This document shows, in pieces, positions 35,404 through 44,612 of a stretch of DNA of 64,000 nt (its first letter is position 1; each line of letters begins with the position of its first letter). Under the pieces are notes generated by a model. It did no database searches and had not been told where the DNA came from. It was given only the letters and a program-made list of their open reading frames with translations. A program made the translations under genes and the position numbers. The DNA comes from CAZJQD01 sp964548165 [NCBI: uncultured bacterium] (lineage in GTDB: Bacteria; UBA8481). Location: positions 21,598 to 85,597 of the forward strand of contig CAZJQD010000009.1 of NCBI GenBank assembly GCA_964548165.1, written 5' to 3'.

Positions 35404-36948
35404 ATGTCGATCGTCACGCTCATCAATCCTCCCGGCATCAAGACCTTCTCCTCCATCCAGATGCAGACGCCGAATGCGCCCATCGGGATCGCATATATCG
35501 CCGCCGTCCTGAAGCAGGAGGGCATCGCCTACAAGGTCATCGATGCCGTCGGTGAGGGTATGGACACGATCACGGCTTACCCCGCGCGGCCGGACATGCT
35601 GATGCAGGGGCTCACCTACGACCAGATCATCGACCGCATCCCGGAGAACTCCGACATCATCGGGTTCACCTGCATGTTCTCGACGCTCTGGCCCATCACG
35701 CGCGAGATCATCCAGAAGGCGCGCGAGAGGTTCCCGAACGCGCTTCTCGTCCTGGGCGGCGAGCACGGCACCGCGGTCGTGGAGGTTTCGCTTCGCACCG
35801 CGCCCCTGGACATGATCTGCCTCGGCGAGGGCATCGAGACGGTGGTCTCCATCGTCGAGGGATACCGCAAGGATCCGAAGTCGCGCGCGCACTGGCCTGA
35901 GATCAAGGGCATCGCCTATCTCGGCGCGGACGGCGCCGTGGTGAACACCGGTCTCTCGGCCCGCAAGCGCGACGTGGATGCCATCCCGACCCCGGACTGG
36001 GAATCGGTTCCGGTGAGGGAATACATCGATCGTCACCAGATCAACGGCGCCAACCTCGGCCGATCGATGCAGCTCCTGGCGACCTGGGGCTGTCCCTACC
36101 AGTGCACGTTCTGCTCGAATCCGGCCATGTGGACCCAGCGCTGGATCCCGCGCAGTCCCAAGCTCGTGGCGGACGAGATGGAGCTCTACAAGAACAAGTA
36201 CAACGTCACGAACTTCGATTTCCAGGACCTGACGGCGATGGTGCGCCGGAGCTGGGTGCTGGAGTTCGCGCAGGAGTTGATCGACCGCAAGCTGAACGTC
36301 ACCTGGCAGTTGCCGAGCGGCACGCGCGCGGAGGTCTTCGACGAGGAGGTCGCCAAGGCGCTCTACAACTCCGGCCTGCGTCTCCTTTCGTTCGCCCCCG
36401 AGTCCGGTTCCGAGTACATGCTCAAGCTCATCAAGAAGCAGGTCAACATCCCGAAGATGCTCGGGGCGATGAAGATCGCCATCGACTCCGGCCTCAAGCT
36501 CTCCTGCTTCATCGTCATCGGTTTCCCGGGCGAGACGCGCGAGACCATCAAGGACACGATGCGCCTGGTGAGAAAGATGGCCGTCCTCGGCGTCCACGAC
36601 GTCGCGGTCACCAAGTTCGTCCCGTATCCCGGCTCCCAGCTCTTCCGGGAACTCCAGGAGCAGGGCAAGCTCAAGCTCGACGACGATTTCTTCATCATGC
36701 CCATGGACTTCTACACGTCGAAGGCGCCGAGCTTCGTGGAGGGCATGTCGAGCCGTTACATGTTCTGGACCATGTACTGGATGTTCCTGAACTTCTACGC
36801 GATCTCGTTCAGCCTTCGCCCGTGGCGGTTCTTCACCGCGCTCTTCAGCGTCACGCAGGGCCAGGAACCCACCCGCTTCGCCAAGTGGCTCAACGACATG
36901 TTCATCGTCCGCTTCAAGTGGAGGCGACAGGCCGCCAAGACGGCCTAG
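35404..36948 (+). CDS. B12-binding domain radical SAM protein
   Basis: 514 residues. A cobalamin-binding-like N-terminal domain (about 1-150: NAPIGIAYIAAVLKQEG, DIIGFTCMFSTLWPI, LVLGGEHGTAVVE, ICLGEGIETV) precedes a radical SAM domain with the 4Fe-4S ligands C230, C234 and C237 (CPYQCTFC). A hydrophobic C-terminal stretch, MFWTMYWMFLNFYAISFSLRPW, about 30-55 residues from the end suggests membrane association. The family includes BchE-like cyclases and methylases of lipids, hopanoids and natural products; the substrate cannot be assigned. ATG at 35404 is favoured over GTG at 35356, which would add residues before the conserved IVTLINPP. Confidence 0.9.
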   Translation: MSIVTLINPPGIKTFSSIQMQTPNAPIGIAYIAAVLKQEGIAYKVIDAVGEGMDTITAYPARPDMLMQGLTYDQIIDRIPENSDIIGFTCMFSTLWPITREIIQKARERFPNALLVLGGEHGTAVVEVSLRTAPLDMICLGEGIETVVSIVEGYRKDPKSRAHWPEIKGIAYLGADGAVVNTGLSARKRDVDAIPTPDWESVPVREYIDRHQINGANLGRSMQLLATWGCPYQCTFCSNPAMWTQRWIPRSPKLVADEMELYKNKYNVTNFDFQDLTAMVRRSWVLEFAQELIDRKLNVTWQLPSGTRAEVFDEEVAKALYNSGLRLLSFAPESGSEYMLKLIKKQVNIPKMLGAMKIAIDSGLKLSCFIVIGFPGETRETIKDTMRLVRKMAVLGVHDVAVTKFVPYPGSQLFRELQEQGKLKLDDDFFIMPMDFYTSKAPSFVEGMSSRYMFWTMYWMFLNFYAISFSLRPWRFFTALFSVTQGQEPTRFAKWLNDMFIVRFKWRRQAAKTA

Positions 36949-37065
36949 GTGTCAGGCTTACACATTTACACAATGTGTTCCTGTTGGAATGGCCGGCCGT
37001 GACTCTCTGATATAGCGCAAGATCAAACCGGGTAACCAAGAGTGTAAAAGTGTAAGCCTGACCCC
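36948..37065. repeat. Inverted-repeat element, family 1 (copy C)
   Basis: The left arm (36948-36974) is GGTGTCAGGC, then TTACACAT and TTACACAA. The right arm (37039-37065), on the minus strand, is GGGGTCAGGC, TTACACTT, TTACACTC. It fills exactly the 120 bp between the convergent radical SAM and BNR genes: its first base is the last base of the stop TAG, and it ends 3 nt before the other stop. It may act as a bidirectional terminator. Confidence 0.85.
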
Positions 37066-37068
37066 GAA

Positions 37069-38178
37069 TTACACCACGGCGACCTTCACGCAGTTGATGG
37101 GTGGCAGGGCATCAAAGAGACACGTCCACTTCTCGCCGGCGTCCTGGCCCATCCAGAGTTGTCCTGTGGTGGTGCCGAAGTAGAGGGCGGGGGACTTGTG
37201 GGTATCGATGGTCATGCCGTCCCGGAGAACGGTGAAAAACGACTCCTTCTTCGGGAGCCCCTTCGAGAGCCTCTTCCAGGATTCCCCGCCATTGGAACTT
37301 CGCCAGACCGCGGGAGCGCCTCCCGGGCAGGTCCTGGTCATGCCTTCATGGGGAAGCACGTAGACGGTCTCGGGATCGTGCGGGTGAGCGACGACAGGGA
37401 AGCCGAAGTCGGAGGGGAGGCCCTTGGCGATCGAGCGCCAGGAGCGGCCGCCATCATCGCTGCGGCAGACGCCGATGTCCGGCCGCCTGCCGCCCGGCCC
37501 GTCCCACTCCGCCCAGCCGCCGTGGTTCTGCATGTAGAGCCGCCCGGTCGCCCCGGGTGCGGCCGCGATCTTGTGCACGCATTGGCCGAACTCGGGATAC
37601 GGATCCGGCGAGAAGCCGGCGCCGACACCGCTGTTGGCCGCCTGGAAGCTCTTTCCGCCGTCCTCGCTGAGGTAGTGCCCGCCGGCGGAGATCGCGATGT
37701 TCATGCGTTTGCCGTCCAGGAGGATCGTGTGGAGGCAGAGCCCGCCGTTGCCCGGGTTCCACTTCTTCGCGTGAGGGTGGTTGCTGATCCCGGGGACGAG
37801 CTTCCAGGAGTCGCCGCCGTCGGCGCTGTAGAAGAGCGAGGCAGGCTCCGTGCCGCACCAGAGGTCGTTCTTGCCGCTCCCGGCCTCGAGGGCCCAGATG
37901 TTGGCGAGCGCGCGACCGTCCTTCTTCGGAAACGCGGGGGCCGGCTTCTCCTGGAAGCTCCTGCCCAGGTCCGTCGAGCAGAGGAGTTTCATCCCGAACC
38001 ACGCGTTGCAGCTCGAAGCGTAGATCCGGGGCTTTCCGCGCGTATCGATGAGCGCCGCGTAGACGGCAACGCCGCTGCCGAATGGTCCGCGGATCGAGAA
38101 CGCGCCGCGCGTCGAGGATGACTCCGCCACGAAGAGTCCCTTTTTCGTGCCAATCGTGAGAATGGTCCGCCTTGCCAT
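37069..38178 (-). CDS. BNR/Asp-box beta-propeller protein (sialidase-like fold)
   Basis: 369 residues. Several Asp-box motifs are seen: STDLGRSF, SADGGDSW, SEDGGKSF, SDDGGRSW and SSNGGESW, with blades ending in short strands, as in exo-alpha-sialidase-like propellers. No signal peptide (MARRTILTIGTKKGLFVAES), so it is cytoplasmic and unlikely to be a true sialidase. A MoaD/ThiS-like gene ends 3 nt upstream; the two should be one operon. Proteins of this type are often annotated as glycosyl hydrolases, but the catalytic Arg triad is not evident. Confidence 0.85.
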   Translation of the reverse strand: MARRTILTIGTKKGLFVAESSSTRGAFSIRGPFGSGVAVYAALIDTRGKPRIYASSCNAWFGMKLLCSTDLGRSFQEKPAPAFPKKDGRALANIWALEAGSGKNDLWCGTEPASLFYSADGGDSWKLVPGISNHPHAKKWNPGNGGLCLHTILLDGKRMNIAISAGGHYLSEDGGKSFQAANSGVGAGFSPDPYPEFGQCVHKIAAAPGATGRLYMQNHGGWAEWDGPGGRRPDIGVCRSDDGGRSWRSIAKGLPSDFGFPVVAHPHDPETVYVLPHEGMTRTCPGGAPAVWRSSNGGESWKRLSKGLPKKESFFTVLRDGMTIDTHKSPALYFGTTTGQLWMGQDAGEKWTCLFDALPPINCVKVAVV

Positions 38179-38181
38179 GAT

Positions 38182-38508
38182 TTATCCTCCGGATACCGCG
38201 GGTAGAATGGTGACACTGTCGCCGGGCGCCAGCCGGGTCTCGAGGCCCGCTCCGTCCCGGATGTTGACGATGTTGACGAAGATGTTGATGTGCCGGCGGA
38301 CCGCGCCCGTCTCGTCGCAGATGTTTCGAAAGAGCGCCGGCTGACGACGCTCCATCTCCACGAGGAGGGCGCCGACGGACGATCCGTTCAACCGGACCTC
38401 CGCCGCTCCACCGCACTCCTTGCGCAGCGGCCCAGGCACGTGCACGAGGATGCCGGGCGCCGCGCCGCCCGCAGCCTCTCGCGTCTGCCTTGTCGCGTCA
38501 TTTGGCAT
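38182..38508 (-). CDS. MoaD/ThiS-like beta-grasp protein
   Basis: 108 residues with a MoaD-type pattern: ILVHVPGPLRKECGGAAEVRLNGSSVGALLVEM, then RNICDETGAVRRHINIFVNIVNIRD, and the tail LPAVSGG, so the Gly-Gly C-terminus for activation is present. It is likely a sulfur carrier or ubiquitin-like protein, not necessarily for molybdopterin, since no moa genes are near. The ATG at 38508 has no ribosome site and lies 12 nt from a -10 box. The propeller gene follows after 3 nt. Confidence 0.82.
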   Translation of the reverse strand: MPNDATRQTREAAGGAAPGILVHVPGPLRKECGGAAEVRLNGSSVGALLVEMERRQPALFRNICDETGAVRRHINIFVNIVNIRDGAGLETRLAPGDSVTILPAVSGG

Positions 38509-38520
38509 GCTGGAGGTGCC

Positions 38521-38548
38521 ATTTTATGAATCCGGCGCGCTCTGGCAA
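38521..38548 (-). promoter_or_regulatory. Sigma70-type promoter for the MoaD-like/BNR pair
   Basis: On the minus strand TTGCCA (38548-38543) and TAAAAT (38526-38521), each 5 of 6 to consensus, are 16 bp apart. The start is expected near 38514, only about 6 nt before the ATG. Confidence 0.55.
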
Positions 38549-38600
38549 TGGCCCATCGCAGCCTCGAGGGGAGCGGAGCTTCGGAATTCCTACCAGGGAG

Positions 38601-39512
38601 TCAGAAGCGGATCTCGGTTCGTGCTCCCAGCGCCCAGTGGGAGGCCAGGATCGAGATGCCGCTCCCGGCCTGGGTCCGGCCGTTCTCCCACGTATCGACG
38701 CCCGCGGCGAGGGGGACGAAGGCCCCTCCTCCGCTGGCGCTCAGGACGACCCGGCTTGCCTCGCTCAAGTCAATCCCGAGACCGGCGCGGACGTCTGCCG
38801 AGATGGCGAATCCGTCCTGTGTGAAGGCCAGCCCCCTTAGGCTCCAGCGAGCCTCGCTATGGACCCACCCGGCTCCGCTCATCGCATCGACCCGAAAGGT
38901 GACGCGGTCGCCGAGGGGGAGATCGAAGCCGGTGCCGAGGAGAAGATCGAGCCTTCGGGCGTTATAGGTCGACGTGTTCCGAGCCAGTGCCTGTTCGCTC
39001 ATGCCGGATACGAGGCTGCGGCCGCCCTCGAGGCGAAGGTCCCAGGACGTATAGGAGAGTCCCCAGTACGTGCGCGCGTCGTCCTCCAGGCTCAACGTGA
39101 CCGATCCGCTCAGGATTCCCCCGGCGGAGGCGTCGGAGACCGTGTGAGACCAGAGGTTGCCGGAGGTTCCGTAATCGAGATCACGGGCAACGCCCTCCTG
39201 GAAGTCGCCTTTTCCCCCCTGGAGTCTCAACACGCGACCCGCCGGCAGTTCAACGCCCAGGGTCGCTTCGGTGAAGGTCGAGGTGAGATTGGCCCACGCC
39301 AGTTCGCTCCGCCCCGTGGGCTCGTATCCAGGTAAACCCGGCCCTTCCTGGTTCTTGTCCTCGTAGGGGTGAGTGAACGAGAAGGCGTCCACGCGTTGCC
39401 GCACGTCGACCGAGAACTCGGCTACGCGCAGTTCCGCAATGGCAGGAAGTGAGGACCACCCGGTGAGCGCCAGGAGGGCCGCCCAACAGGGTATAAACAG
39501 CGTCTTACCCAC
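38601..39512 (-). CDS. Predicted outer-membrane beta-barrel protein
   Basis: 303 residues. GTG at 39512 is chosen because AAGGAGG lies seven bases upstream; longer starts add an Arg-rich stretch. Signal peptide: KTLFIPCWAALLALTGWSSLPAIA. The mature part alternates polar and hydrophobic residues in repeated strands (AGGILSGSVTLSLEDDARTYWGLSYTSW and following) and ends ALGARTEIRF, with the terminal Phe and alternating pattern needed for outer-membrane insertion. No enzyme family was recognised. It supports a two-membrane envelope. Confidence 0.75.
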   Translation of the reverse strand: MGKTLFIPCWAALLALTGWSSLPAIAELRVAEFSVDVRQRVDAFSFTHPYEDKNQEGPGLPGYEPTGRSELAWANLTSTFTEATLGVELPAGRVLRLQGGKGDFQEGVARDLDYGTSGNLWSHTVSDASAGGILSGSVTLSLEDDARTYWGLSYTSWDLRLEGGRSLVSGMSEQALARNTSTYNARRLDLLLGTGFDLPLGDRVTFRVDAMSGAGWVHSEARWSLRGLAFTQDGFAISADVRAGLGIDLSEASRVVLSASGGGAFVPLAAGVDTWENGRTQAGSGISILASHWALGARTEIRF

Positions 39513-39735
39513 GATCGCGCCTCCTTGCGCACCCCTCCGCCGCCTCCTCCCCGGCGACACGGACATCAGAGGGTCCACGTCGAATTATTGACGTTGGGAT
39601 CAGCTTAAGCAGGGTATTACCCCATAGCGCGCGCGAATTGTGCTCGGTTAACCTACCTGGTTAAGCATTTGCGTCGGTCTGACGCCCGGAGCTTCGAGTC
39701 CGTGGTTCCCGGCTGCGATCGACGCCGGTTCCTGG

Positions 39736-41115
39736 CTATGAGCCCGACTTGTCCGCGTACCAGTCGATGTTGCGCGTCACGTACATGACGATCGCCAGGG
39801 CCGCCGTCAGGCCGATGGAACCGGTCAAGAGGGCGTAATCCTGGAGCTGGAGGGTGACGTAGAGGAAGACGTAGATCGTGAGGAGCATCGAGAAGATCCA
39901 GAGCGCGCGCCGTCCGCTCTTGAGAACCGCGGCCGTGTACAGCGAGATGAGGGCCGTGGCCGCCGACGCCGCTATCGCGTAGGCGAGCCCGAACCGGATG
40001 AGTTCCGAGAGCGAGAGCAGCAACAGGTAGAAGAGGCAGAGGGCAGCGCCGACGAGGATGTACTGGAAGACGTGCACGCGCCTGCTGCCCGTCATCTCGA
40101 AGAGGAAGAAGGCCGTGAAGACCATCGTCAGGAAGAGGATCCCGTACTTGATGGCCCGCTCGACGTTCCGGTAGGAGTCGATGAGCGTCACGAGCTCGAC
40201 GCCAAAGAGCGAGGCCGTGATCTTGCTCCGATCGAGCGTTCCTCCCTGGTCGGTCCAGAATTGCGGGAAGTCGCGACCCAGGTGCGAAACGGACCACGTC
40301 GCACTGAAGCCCTGATCGCTCACCGTCCGCTCGATGGGCAGGAACGCGCCCCGGAAGGCGGGATCCATCCAGACCGATTTCAGCTCGACGCGGTTCTCGA
40401 TCCCGACGGGCGCCACGAGGAGCGTCGAGTTGCCGTTGAAGGTGAGAGGGATGCGGAAGGCGATGGGGCCGGAAAATCCCGCGAACTTCCGGAGCGGGCT
40501 ATGGACGCCGGCGCCAAGCTCGGCCATGTGGCTGTTCGGCGAGAAGGCGAGCTCGGAATCGCCCCAGGCGAGCTTGAGTGCGCCGCGCGTGCCGCGCAGG
40601 TCCGGCATGCCGAGGCTGACGAAGGCCTGGTCCCAGAGGAACTGATCTTCCCGGATGCGGATCGCCTCGTAGTCAGGAACGTCGAACGTGCCCTCCAGCG
40701 CGAGCTCGGCCGAGTAGACGGTGGTCTGGTAGATGCCCCGGTAGCGCGCGTGGGGCTCCATCTCGCCCGTCGCCTGCCAGGATTTCGGCAGGAAGAAGGC
40801 GCGCGCGACCGCCGTGTCGCGGACCTCGAACCGTTCCACGATGGTGCCCACGGTGCGGTTCTCCCAGTGCGACGTGGTGTAGCGGAACGGCACGACCAGG
40901 ACGGGGCCGATGATCGATTGATCCCGCCCCCAGGTCCCCGTGATCTCATCGAGGGTCTCGTTGCGCCTCTGCAATCGCTCGTCCAGGACGGACTCGATCA
41001 TGTTGAGCGGGATGAGGAGCACCAGGACGAGCATGAAGATGCCGAAGAGCTTGGCCACGATCCGGGTGCCCGAGATCGATCGCTTGATTCTCTCCGCCCA
41101 CGCTTCGTCGTTCAC
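39736..41115 (-). CDS. creD: Inner-membrane protein CreD
   Basis: 459 residues, as usual for CreD. One N-terminal transmembrane helix (IVAKLFGIFMLVLVLLIPLNM), the conserved ERLQRRNETLDEITGTWGRDQSIIGPVLVVPF, a large extracytoplasmic domain, then about five helices from residue 325 onward (GILFLTMVFTAFFLFE, AALCLFYLLLLSLSE). CreD affects envelope stress and beta-lactam response in enterobacteria. No creBC is adjacent. The start overlaps the glycosyltransferase stop by ATGA. Confidence 0.93.
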   Translation of the reverse strand: MNDEAWAERIKRSISGTRIVAKLFGIFMLVLVLLIPLNMIESVLDERLQRRNETLDEITGTWGRDQSIIGPVLVVPFRYTTSHWENRTVGTIVERFEVRDTAVARAFFLPKSWQATGEMEPHARYRGIYQTTVYSAELALEGTFDVPDYEAIRIREDQFLWDQAFVSLGMPDLRGTRGALKLAWGDSELAFSPNSHMAELGAGVHSPLRKFAGFSGPIAFRIPLTFNGNSTLLVAPVGIENRVELKSVWMDPAFRGAFLPIERTVSDQGFSATWSVSHLGRDFPQFWTDQGGTLDRSKITASLFGVELVTLIDSYRNVERAIKYGILFLTMVFTAFFLFEMTGSRRVHVFQYILVGAALCLFYLLLLSLSELIRFGLAYAIAASAATALISLYTAAVLKSGRRALWIFSMLLTIYVFLYVTLQLQDYALLTGSIGLTAALAIVMYVTRNIDWYADKSGS

Positions 41116-43103
41116 GTTGCGCTCCCTTGCCTTCTCCGCCAGACCTGGATGTCCTTGTTCTCGTAGGTGTCGATGAGCTGGGGCCAGAGCTCATTCTGCC
41201 ACGTGCCCGGGACGAAGACGCGGCGCCTGCGCTCGGCGATCAGTTCGTAGTTCCGTACCAGGCCCGGCGTCGGCTCGGACCACGCGTCGCCGATCGTGTC
41301 GATGATGAAGTCGGCGTCGATGGGCGACGGCTCGGGCAACACGTGCAGTCGGAAGCGCCACTCGCGGGCGAAAAAGTCGAAGTCGGGGAGGATGGCCGAG
41401 ATCCAGACCTGCGGTGGATGGCTCATCGATTGCTCGAAGGTGTCGGTGGTGTCGCAGACCGCGAGCCGGGTGGTGATCGTGGCGTCGCGGGGGATCGTGG
41501 ACTCGATCACGGCACCAAACTCGTCGTTGCGCGCCTTCAGGTCGTCGAAGCTCCGCAGGTATTGCGCGGTGTGCCCGAGGTTGTAGGCGAGCCCGAGCGC
41601 GAGAAGGAGGAGCAGGAAGGCCCGCGCCGCGGAGAACGTGTTGCCGGCGACGGCTCCCGGCACGGCGCTGCTGGCGCCTGCCCGCACTGCGGGCGTTCCC
41701 AGGGTGGCGGCGAAGAGGCTGAAGTAGAGAATGATGAAGGCGGCCATGTAGTGCGTGGACTGCTGGAGGATGAAGGAGTTGTAGCCGATGGCGAAGACGA
41801 GGAAGGGCACGCACCAGGCCGTGACGGCGGCCAGGAAGCGTGCGCGCGGCAGCGAGCCGCGAGTCGCCTTCACGAGGGCGGCGACGATGCCGGCCACCCC
41901 GGCCAGGACGAGCGGCACATTGGCGGCATAGAGGAGAGTTCTCAGGACGCCCGGCCACCCGGCGCTCTGGGGCCGGATCGAGCGGTAGTTGAGCATGGTC
42001 TCCTTGTCGGCCATCCGGAGCTCGCTGCGGACGACGTCGAGCGTGAAGAGCCAATAGGGGTTGACGACGAGGAAGACGACACCGACGAGGATGCCGTAGG
42101 CGAGGCAGAGCACCAGGGCGTGATCGAGCCTCTGCTTCCAGCTCCTGCCGGCCGCCGCCGGGGTTTCGGGGAACAGGGCGTCGATGATTTTCACGGCCAT
42201 CATGAGGCCGGAGAAGACGATGAAGACGTAGTTCGATCCGACGGCGAGCCCGGCGAAGACGGCGGAGAGGACGAAGTCACGAATGCGGTGAGAATCGACA
42301 TGGCGCACCGTCCAGTAGACGGAGCAGAACGACCAGAAGAGGGCCGTGGTGTACGGCTTGGCGAGGTGTCCGAAAAGGACGAGCCAGGGCGCCGAACCTC
42401 CCAGGATGACGGCGATGCAGGCGGCGCGCGGACCGAGGAGACGAGAGACCAGGAGACCGAGCACAAGGACGGCAAGCGTGGCCGCGAGGACGCCGACGAG
42501 TCGCGCGGAAACATACATGGTCCGCGCGATCCGGGGGTCGCGGAGGACAGCGTCGAGACCCAGCGCGCGGGGGCCGTGCAGGGTGACGACGCCGAGGGCG
42601 ATGGCGCCGGCAACGGGATACTGGTAGGCGCCCCCGTAGAAGAACCACCGCGGGTTGAAGTCGAGCTTCTGGGGCTTCATGCGCCCGACCGCGGCCAGGG
42701 TGTTCGGTTCGTCGCCGAAGATCGACCCGAGGAACTGCTTCCGGACGAGCCGCGGAAAGAGCGCCGTGACGCGATAGGTTTCGCGGCCGTCGGCGGACAC
42801 GAGCTCGGTATCCTCCCCGCGGTCGAGCTGCTGCTTCCGAAAATGGGCCACGTATTCGAGCGTCCGGGGCATGTCGTGGGTATAGGCCTGGCGATACGCG
42901 GCCTCCCGGTCGGCCTTCATGACGCCAAGGAGCCCCGGGAAACGGCTCACGTAGTCGCTGACGACGGCGGCGCGCGCATCCGATATCGTCCCGGCGTCGA
43001 TGCGGTAAATCCCGCCTGCGAGAACGGCCAGGAACGCCAGGAGGGCGAGCAGGAACTCGGGGAGGTTGGAGCCATCGTAGAAGCGGGAGAGGAGCGTACG
43101 CAT
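41112..43103 (-). CDS. Membrane glycosyltransferase-like protein (GT39/ArnT type)
   Basis: 663 residues with about 10-12 transmembrane helices. An acidic first-loop residue occurs in YRIDAGTISDARAAVVSDY. A long first loop precedes the helices ARLVGVLAATLAVLVLGLLVSRLLG, CIAVILGGSAPWLVLFGHLAKPYTTALFW and FVLSAVFAGLAVGSNYVFIVFSGL, as in dolichyl/undecaprenyl-phosphate-sugar-using enzymes. A soluble domain of about 110 residues ends the protein. It should transfer a sugar from a lipid carrier at the outer face of the inner membrane. The acceptor is unknown. creD is translationally coupled downstream. Confidence 0.8.
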   Translation of the reverse strand: MRTLLSRFYDGSNLPEFLLALLAFLAVLAGGIYRIDAGTISDARAAVVSDYVSRFPGLLGVMKADREAAYRQAYTHDMPRTLEYVAHFRKQQLDRGEDTELVSADGRETYRVTALFPRLVRKQFLGSIFGDEPNTLAAVGRMKPQKLDFNPRWFFYGGAYQYPVAGAIALGVVTLHGPRALGLDAVLRDPRIARTMYVSARLVGVLAATLAVLVLGLLVSRLLGPRAACIAVILGGSAPWLVLFGHLAKPYTTALFWSFCSVYWTVRHVDSHRIRDFVLSAVFAGLAVGSNYVFIVFSGLMMAVKIIDALFPETPAAAGRSWKQRLDHALVLCLAYGILVGVVFLVVNPYWLFTLDVVRSELRMADKETMLNYRSIRPQSAGWPGVLRTLLYAANVPLVLAGVAGIVAALVKATRGSLPRARFLAAVTAWCVPFLVFAIGYNSFILQQSTHYMAAFIILYFSLFAATLGTPAVRAGASSAVPGAVAGNTFSAARAFLLLLLALGLAYNLGHTAQYLRSFDDLKARNDEFGAVIESTIPRDATITTRLAVCDTTDTFEQSMSHPPQVWISAILPDFDFFAREWRFRLHVLPEPSPIDADFIIDTIGDAWSEPTPGLVRNYELIAERRRRVFVPGTWQNELWPQLIDTYENKDIQVWRRRQGSAT

Positions 43104-43267
43104 GGGGGGAGTTTAGCAGTGTTGGGGGAGGAGTGAAGGCTGTCGGCGACAGGGAATCGGTGCATGGTGGAGGCCATGGCGCGCAAGGGACGCTCCATCG
43201 CGACCGGGAATTGCGCTGGAGCGCCGCCGGGGAGTAGTCTTGATACGGGGCGGAGTGGAGGCGGTCG

Positions 43268-44545
43268 GTGGCGGCGGAACTCAAGCATGAGCTGGTCGCG
43301 ATCCTGCGCTCGTCCGGGGACTTTCGCGCCATCCAGGACCTCGTGGTCCGTCGTCTCCAGTCGGCGTTCGGGCTGAGCCGGGTCAACATTCTCCTCTATA
43401 ACAAGCCCGCCAACATGCTCGAGACCGTCTCCTCGGTCGGGCATATCCAGGCGGATTATCGCGAGATCCGAACTCCCGTGGTCCGCGTGCCGGGCATCTC
43501 ATCTCGCGCCTCCCAGGTGCGGTCCTACCTCGACAAGAAGACCATCGTCGTAACCGATCGCAGTGGCGATCCCGAGTACCAGGCTCGAGCGCGGTTTCCC
43601 CACAAGGTGTATGCGCGCGAGTTCGCGATCTTCCCCCTGGTGGCCGGCGCCCGCAGGCTGGGCGTCCTCTCGATCGCCGTGGACGAGGCCAATTCCACGC
43701 ACCTGACGCCCTCGCTCGTGCGCACCATTAAAGGCCTCTGCCCTGTGCTCGCCCGAGCCATCTACGCGACGATGCCTCGTCTTCCCACCGACAAGCGCAT
43801 GGTCGGGGTCCTCAAGGACATCCTCGCCCGTCGCCTCATCTATCCTCTCTACCAGCCGATCGTGGACCTGGAGCAGCGAACGGTCTTCGCCTACGAGGCG
43901 CTCCTGCGCGCCGATCACCCGCTCCTGGCCGGGCCCATCGTGCTCCTGGGGTATGCCGAGAAATTCAATGCCTTGCGCGACGTCTCGCAGGTCATCCACG
44001 AGGCCGCGCTGGAGGTGGTGCCCCGGCTGGGCGTGCGCCAGAAGCTCTTCCTCAATCTCAATATCGGCGACTTCCGGGAATACCTCCGGCTGGAACGTCC
44101 CGCGAACCCGTTTCACGGCCACGATCCGCGCCGGTTCGTCCTGGAGATCACCGAGCGCCAGTATGCCGACGACATCGTCCAGCTCCGGCGCCACTTCGCG
44201 GATTTCCGACGGCTCGGCTTCGGCGTGGCCATCGACGATCTCGGGAGCGGTTACTCGAGCCTCAACCTCCTGCCGTCCCTGGAGCCCGACTGGATCAAGC
44301 TCGACATTTCCCTGGTGCGCGGCATCGCCTCGAACAAGCGCCAGCGGGAGCTGGTGCGCTCCCTGCTGGCATTCGCCCGGAGGACCGACACGCGGTGCAT
44401 CTGCGAAGGCGTCGAGACGCGCGAGGATCTCAAGGTGCTCATCTCGCTCGGGGCGCGCTACGTGCAGGGCTTTGTCCTCGCGCGCCCGGCGGCCGAGCTC
44501 CTGTCCACGGCCGACCTCCGCCGGCGCTTGAATCTCCTTCTTTGA
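43268..44545 (+). CDS. GAF-EAL cyclic-di-GMP phosphodiesterase
   Basis: 425 residues from GTG at 43268, with GGAGG six bases upstream. The GAF-like sensor is residues 1-165. The EAL domain follows with the conserved residues for c-di-GMP hydrolysis: YQPIVDLEQRTVFAYEALLRA, NLNIGD, LEITERQ, IDDLGSGYSSL, KLDISLVRG, CEGVETREDL and QGFVLARP. It should be an active cytoplasmic phosphodiesterase. No transmembrane segments. It heads a same-strand run with the cNMP-binding protein and a histidine kinase, though with its own 103-bp gap. Confidence 0.93.
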   Translation: MAAELKHELVAILRSSGDFRAIQDLVVRRLQSAFGLSRVNILLYNKPANMLETVSSVGHIQADYREIRTPVVRVPGISSRASQVRSYLDKKTIVVTDRSGDPEYQARARFPHKVYAREFAIFPLVAGARRLGVLSIAVDEANSTHLTPSLVRTIKGLCPVLARAIYATMPRLPTDKRMVGVLKDILARRLIYPLYQPIVDLEQRTVFAYEALLRADHPLLAGPIVLLGYAEKFNALRDVSQVIHEAALEVVPRLGVRQKLFLNLNIGDFREYLRLERPANPFHGHDPRRFVLEITERQYADDIVQLRRHFADFRRLGFGVAIDDLGSGYSSLNLLPSLEPDWIKLDISLVRGIASNKRQRELVRSLLAFARRTDTRCICEGVETREDLKVLISLGARYVQGFVLARPAAELLSTADLRRRLNLLL

Positions 44546-44612
44546 CGCGGTCCGGCCAGACCCCATCCCTGGCGCGCCAACATTATCCTCTGGGGGCGTA
44601 TTTCGAAGCGGG

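Noticed and set aside
36948-37065. Element C as a simple Rho-independent terminator
   Set aside because: The stem has no U-run on either side and the same sequence recurs in non-terminal places, so a repeat element is the better description, though it may terminate as a side effect.
37069-38178. True exo-alpha-sialidase
   Set aside because: No signal peptide and no evident catalytic Arg triad or Tyr/Glu pair; only the Asp-box propeller fold is supported.
38601-39512. Omptin protease
   Set aside because: Size and barrel pattern are similar, but the Asp/His catalytic motifs could not be found.
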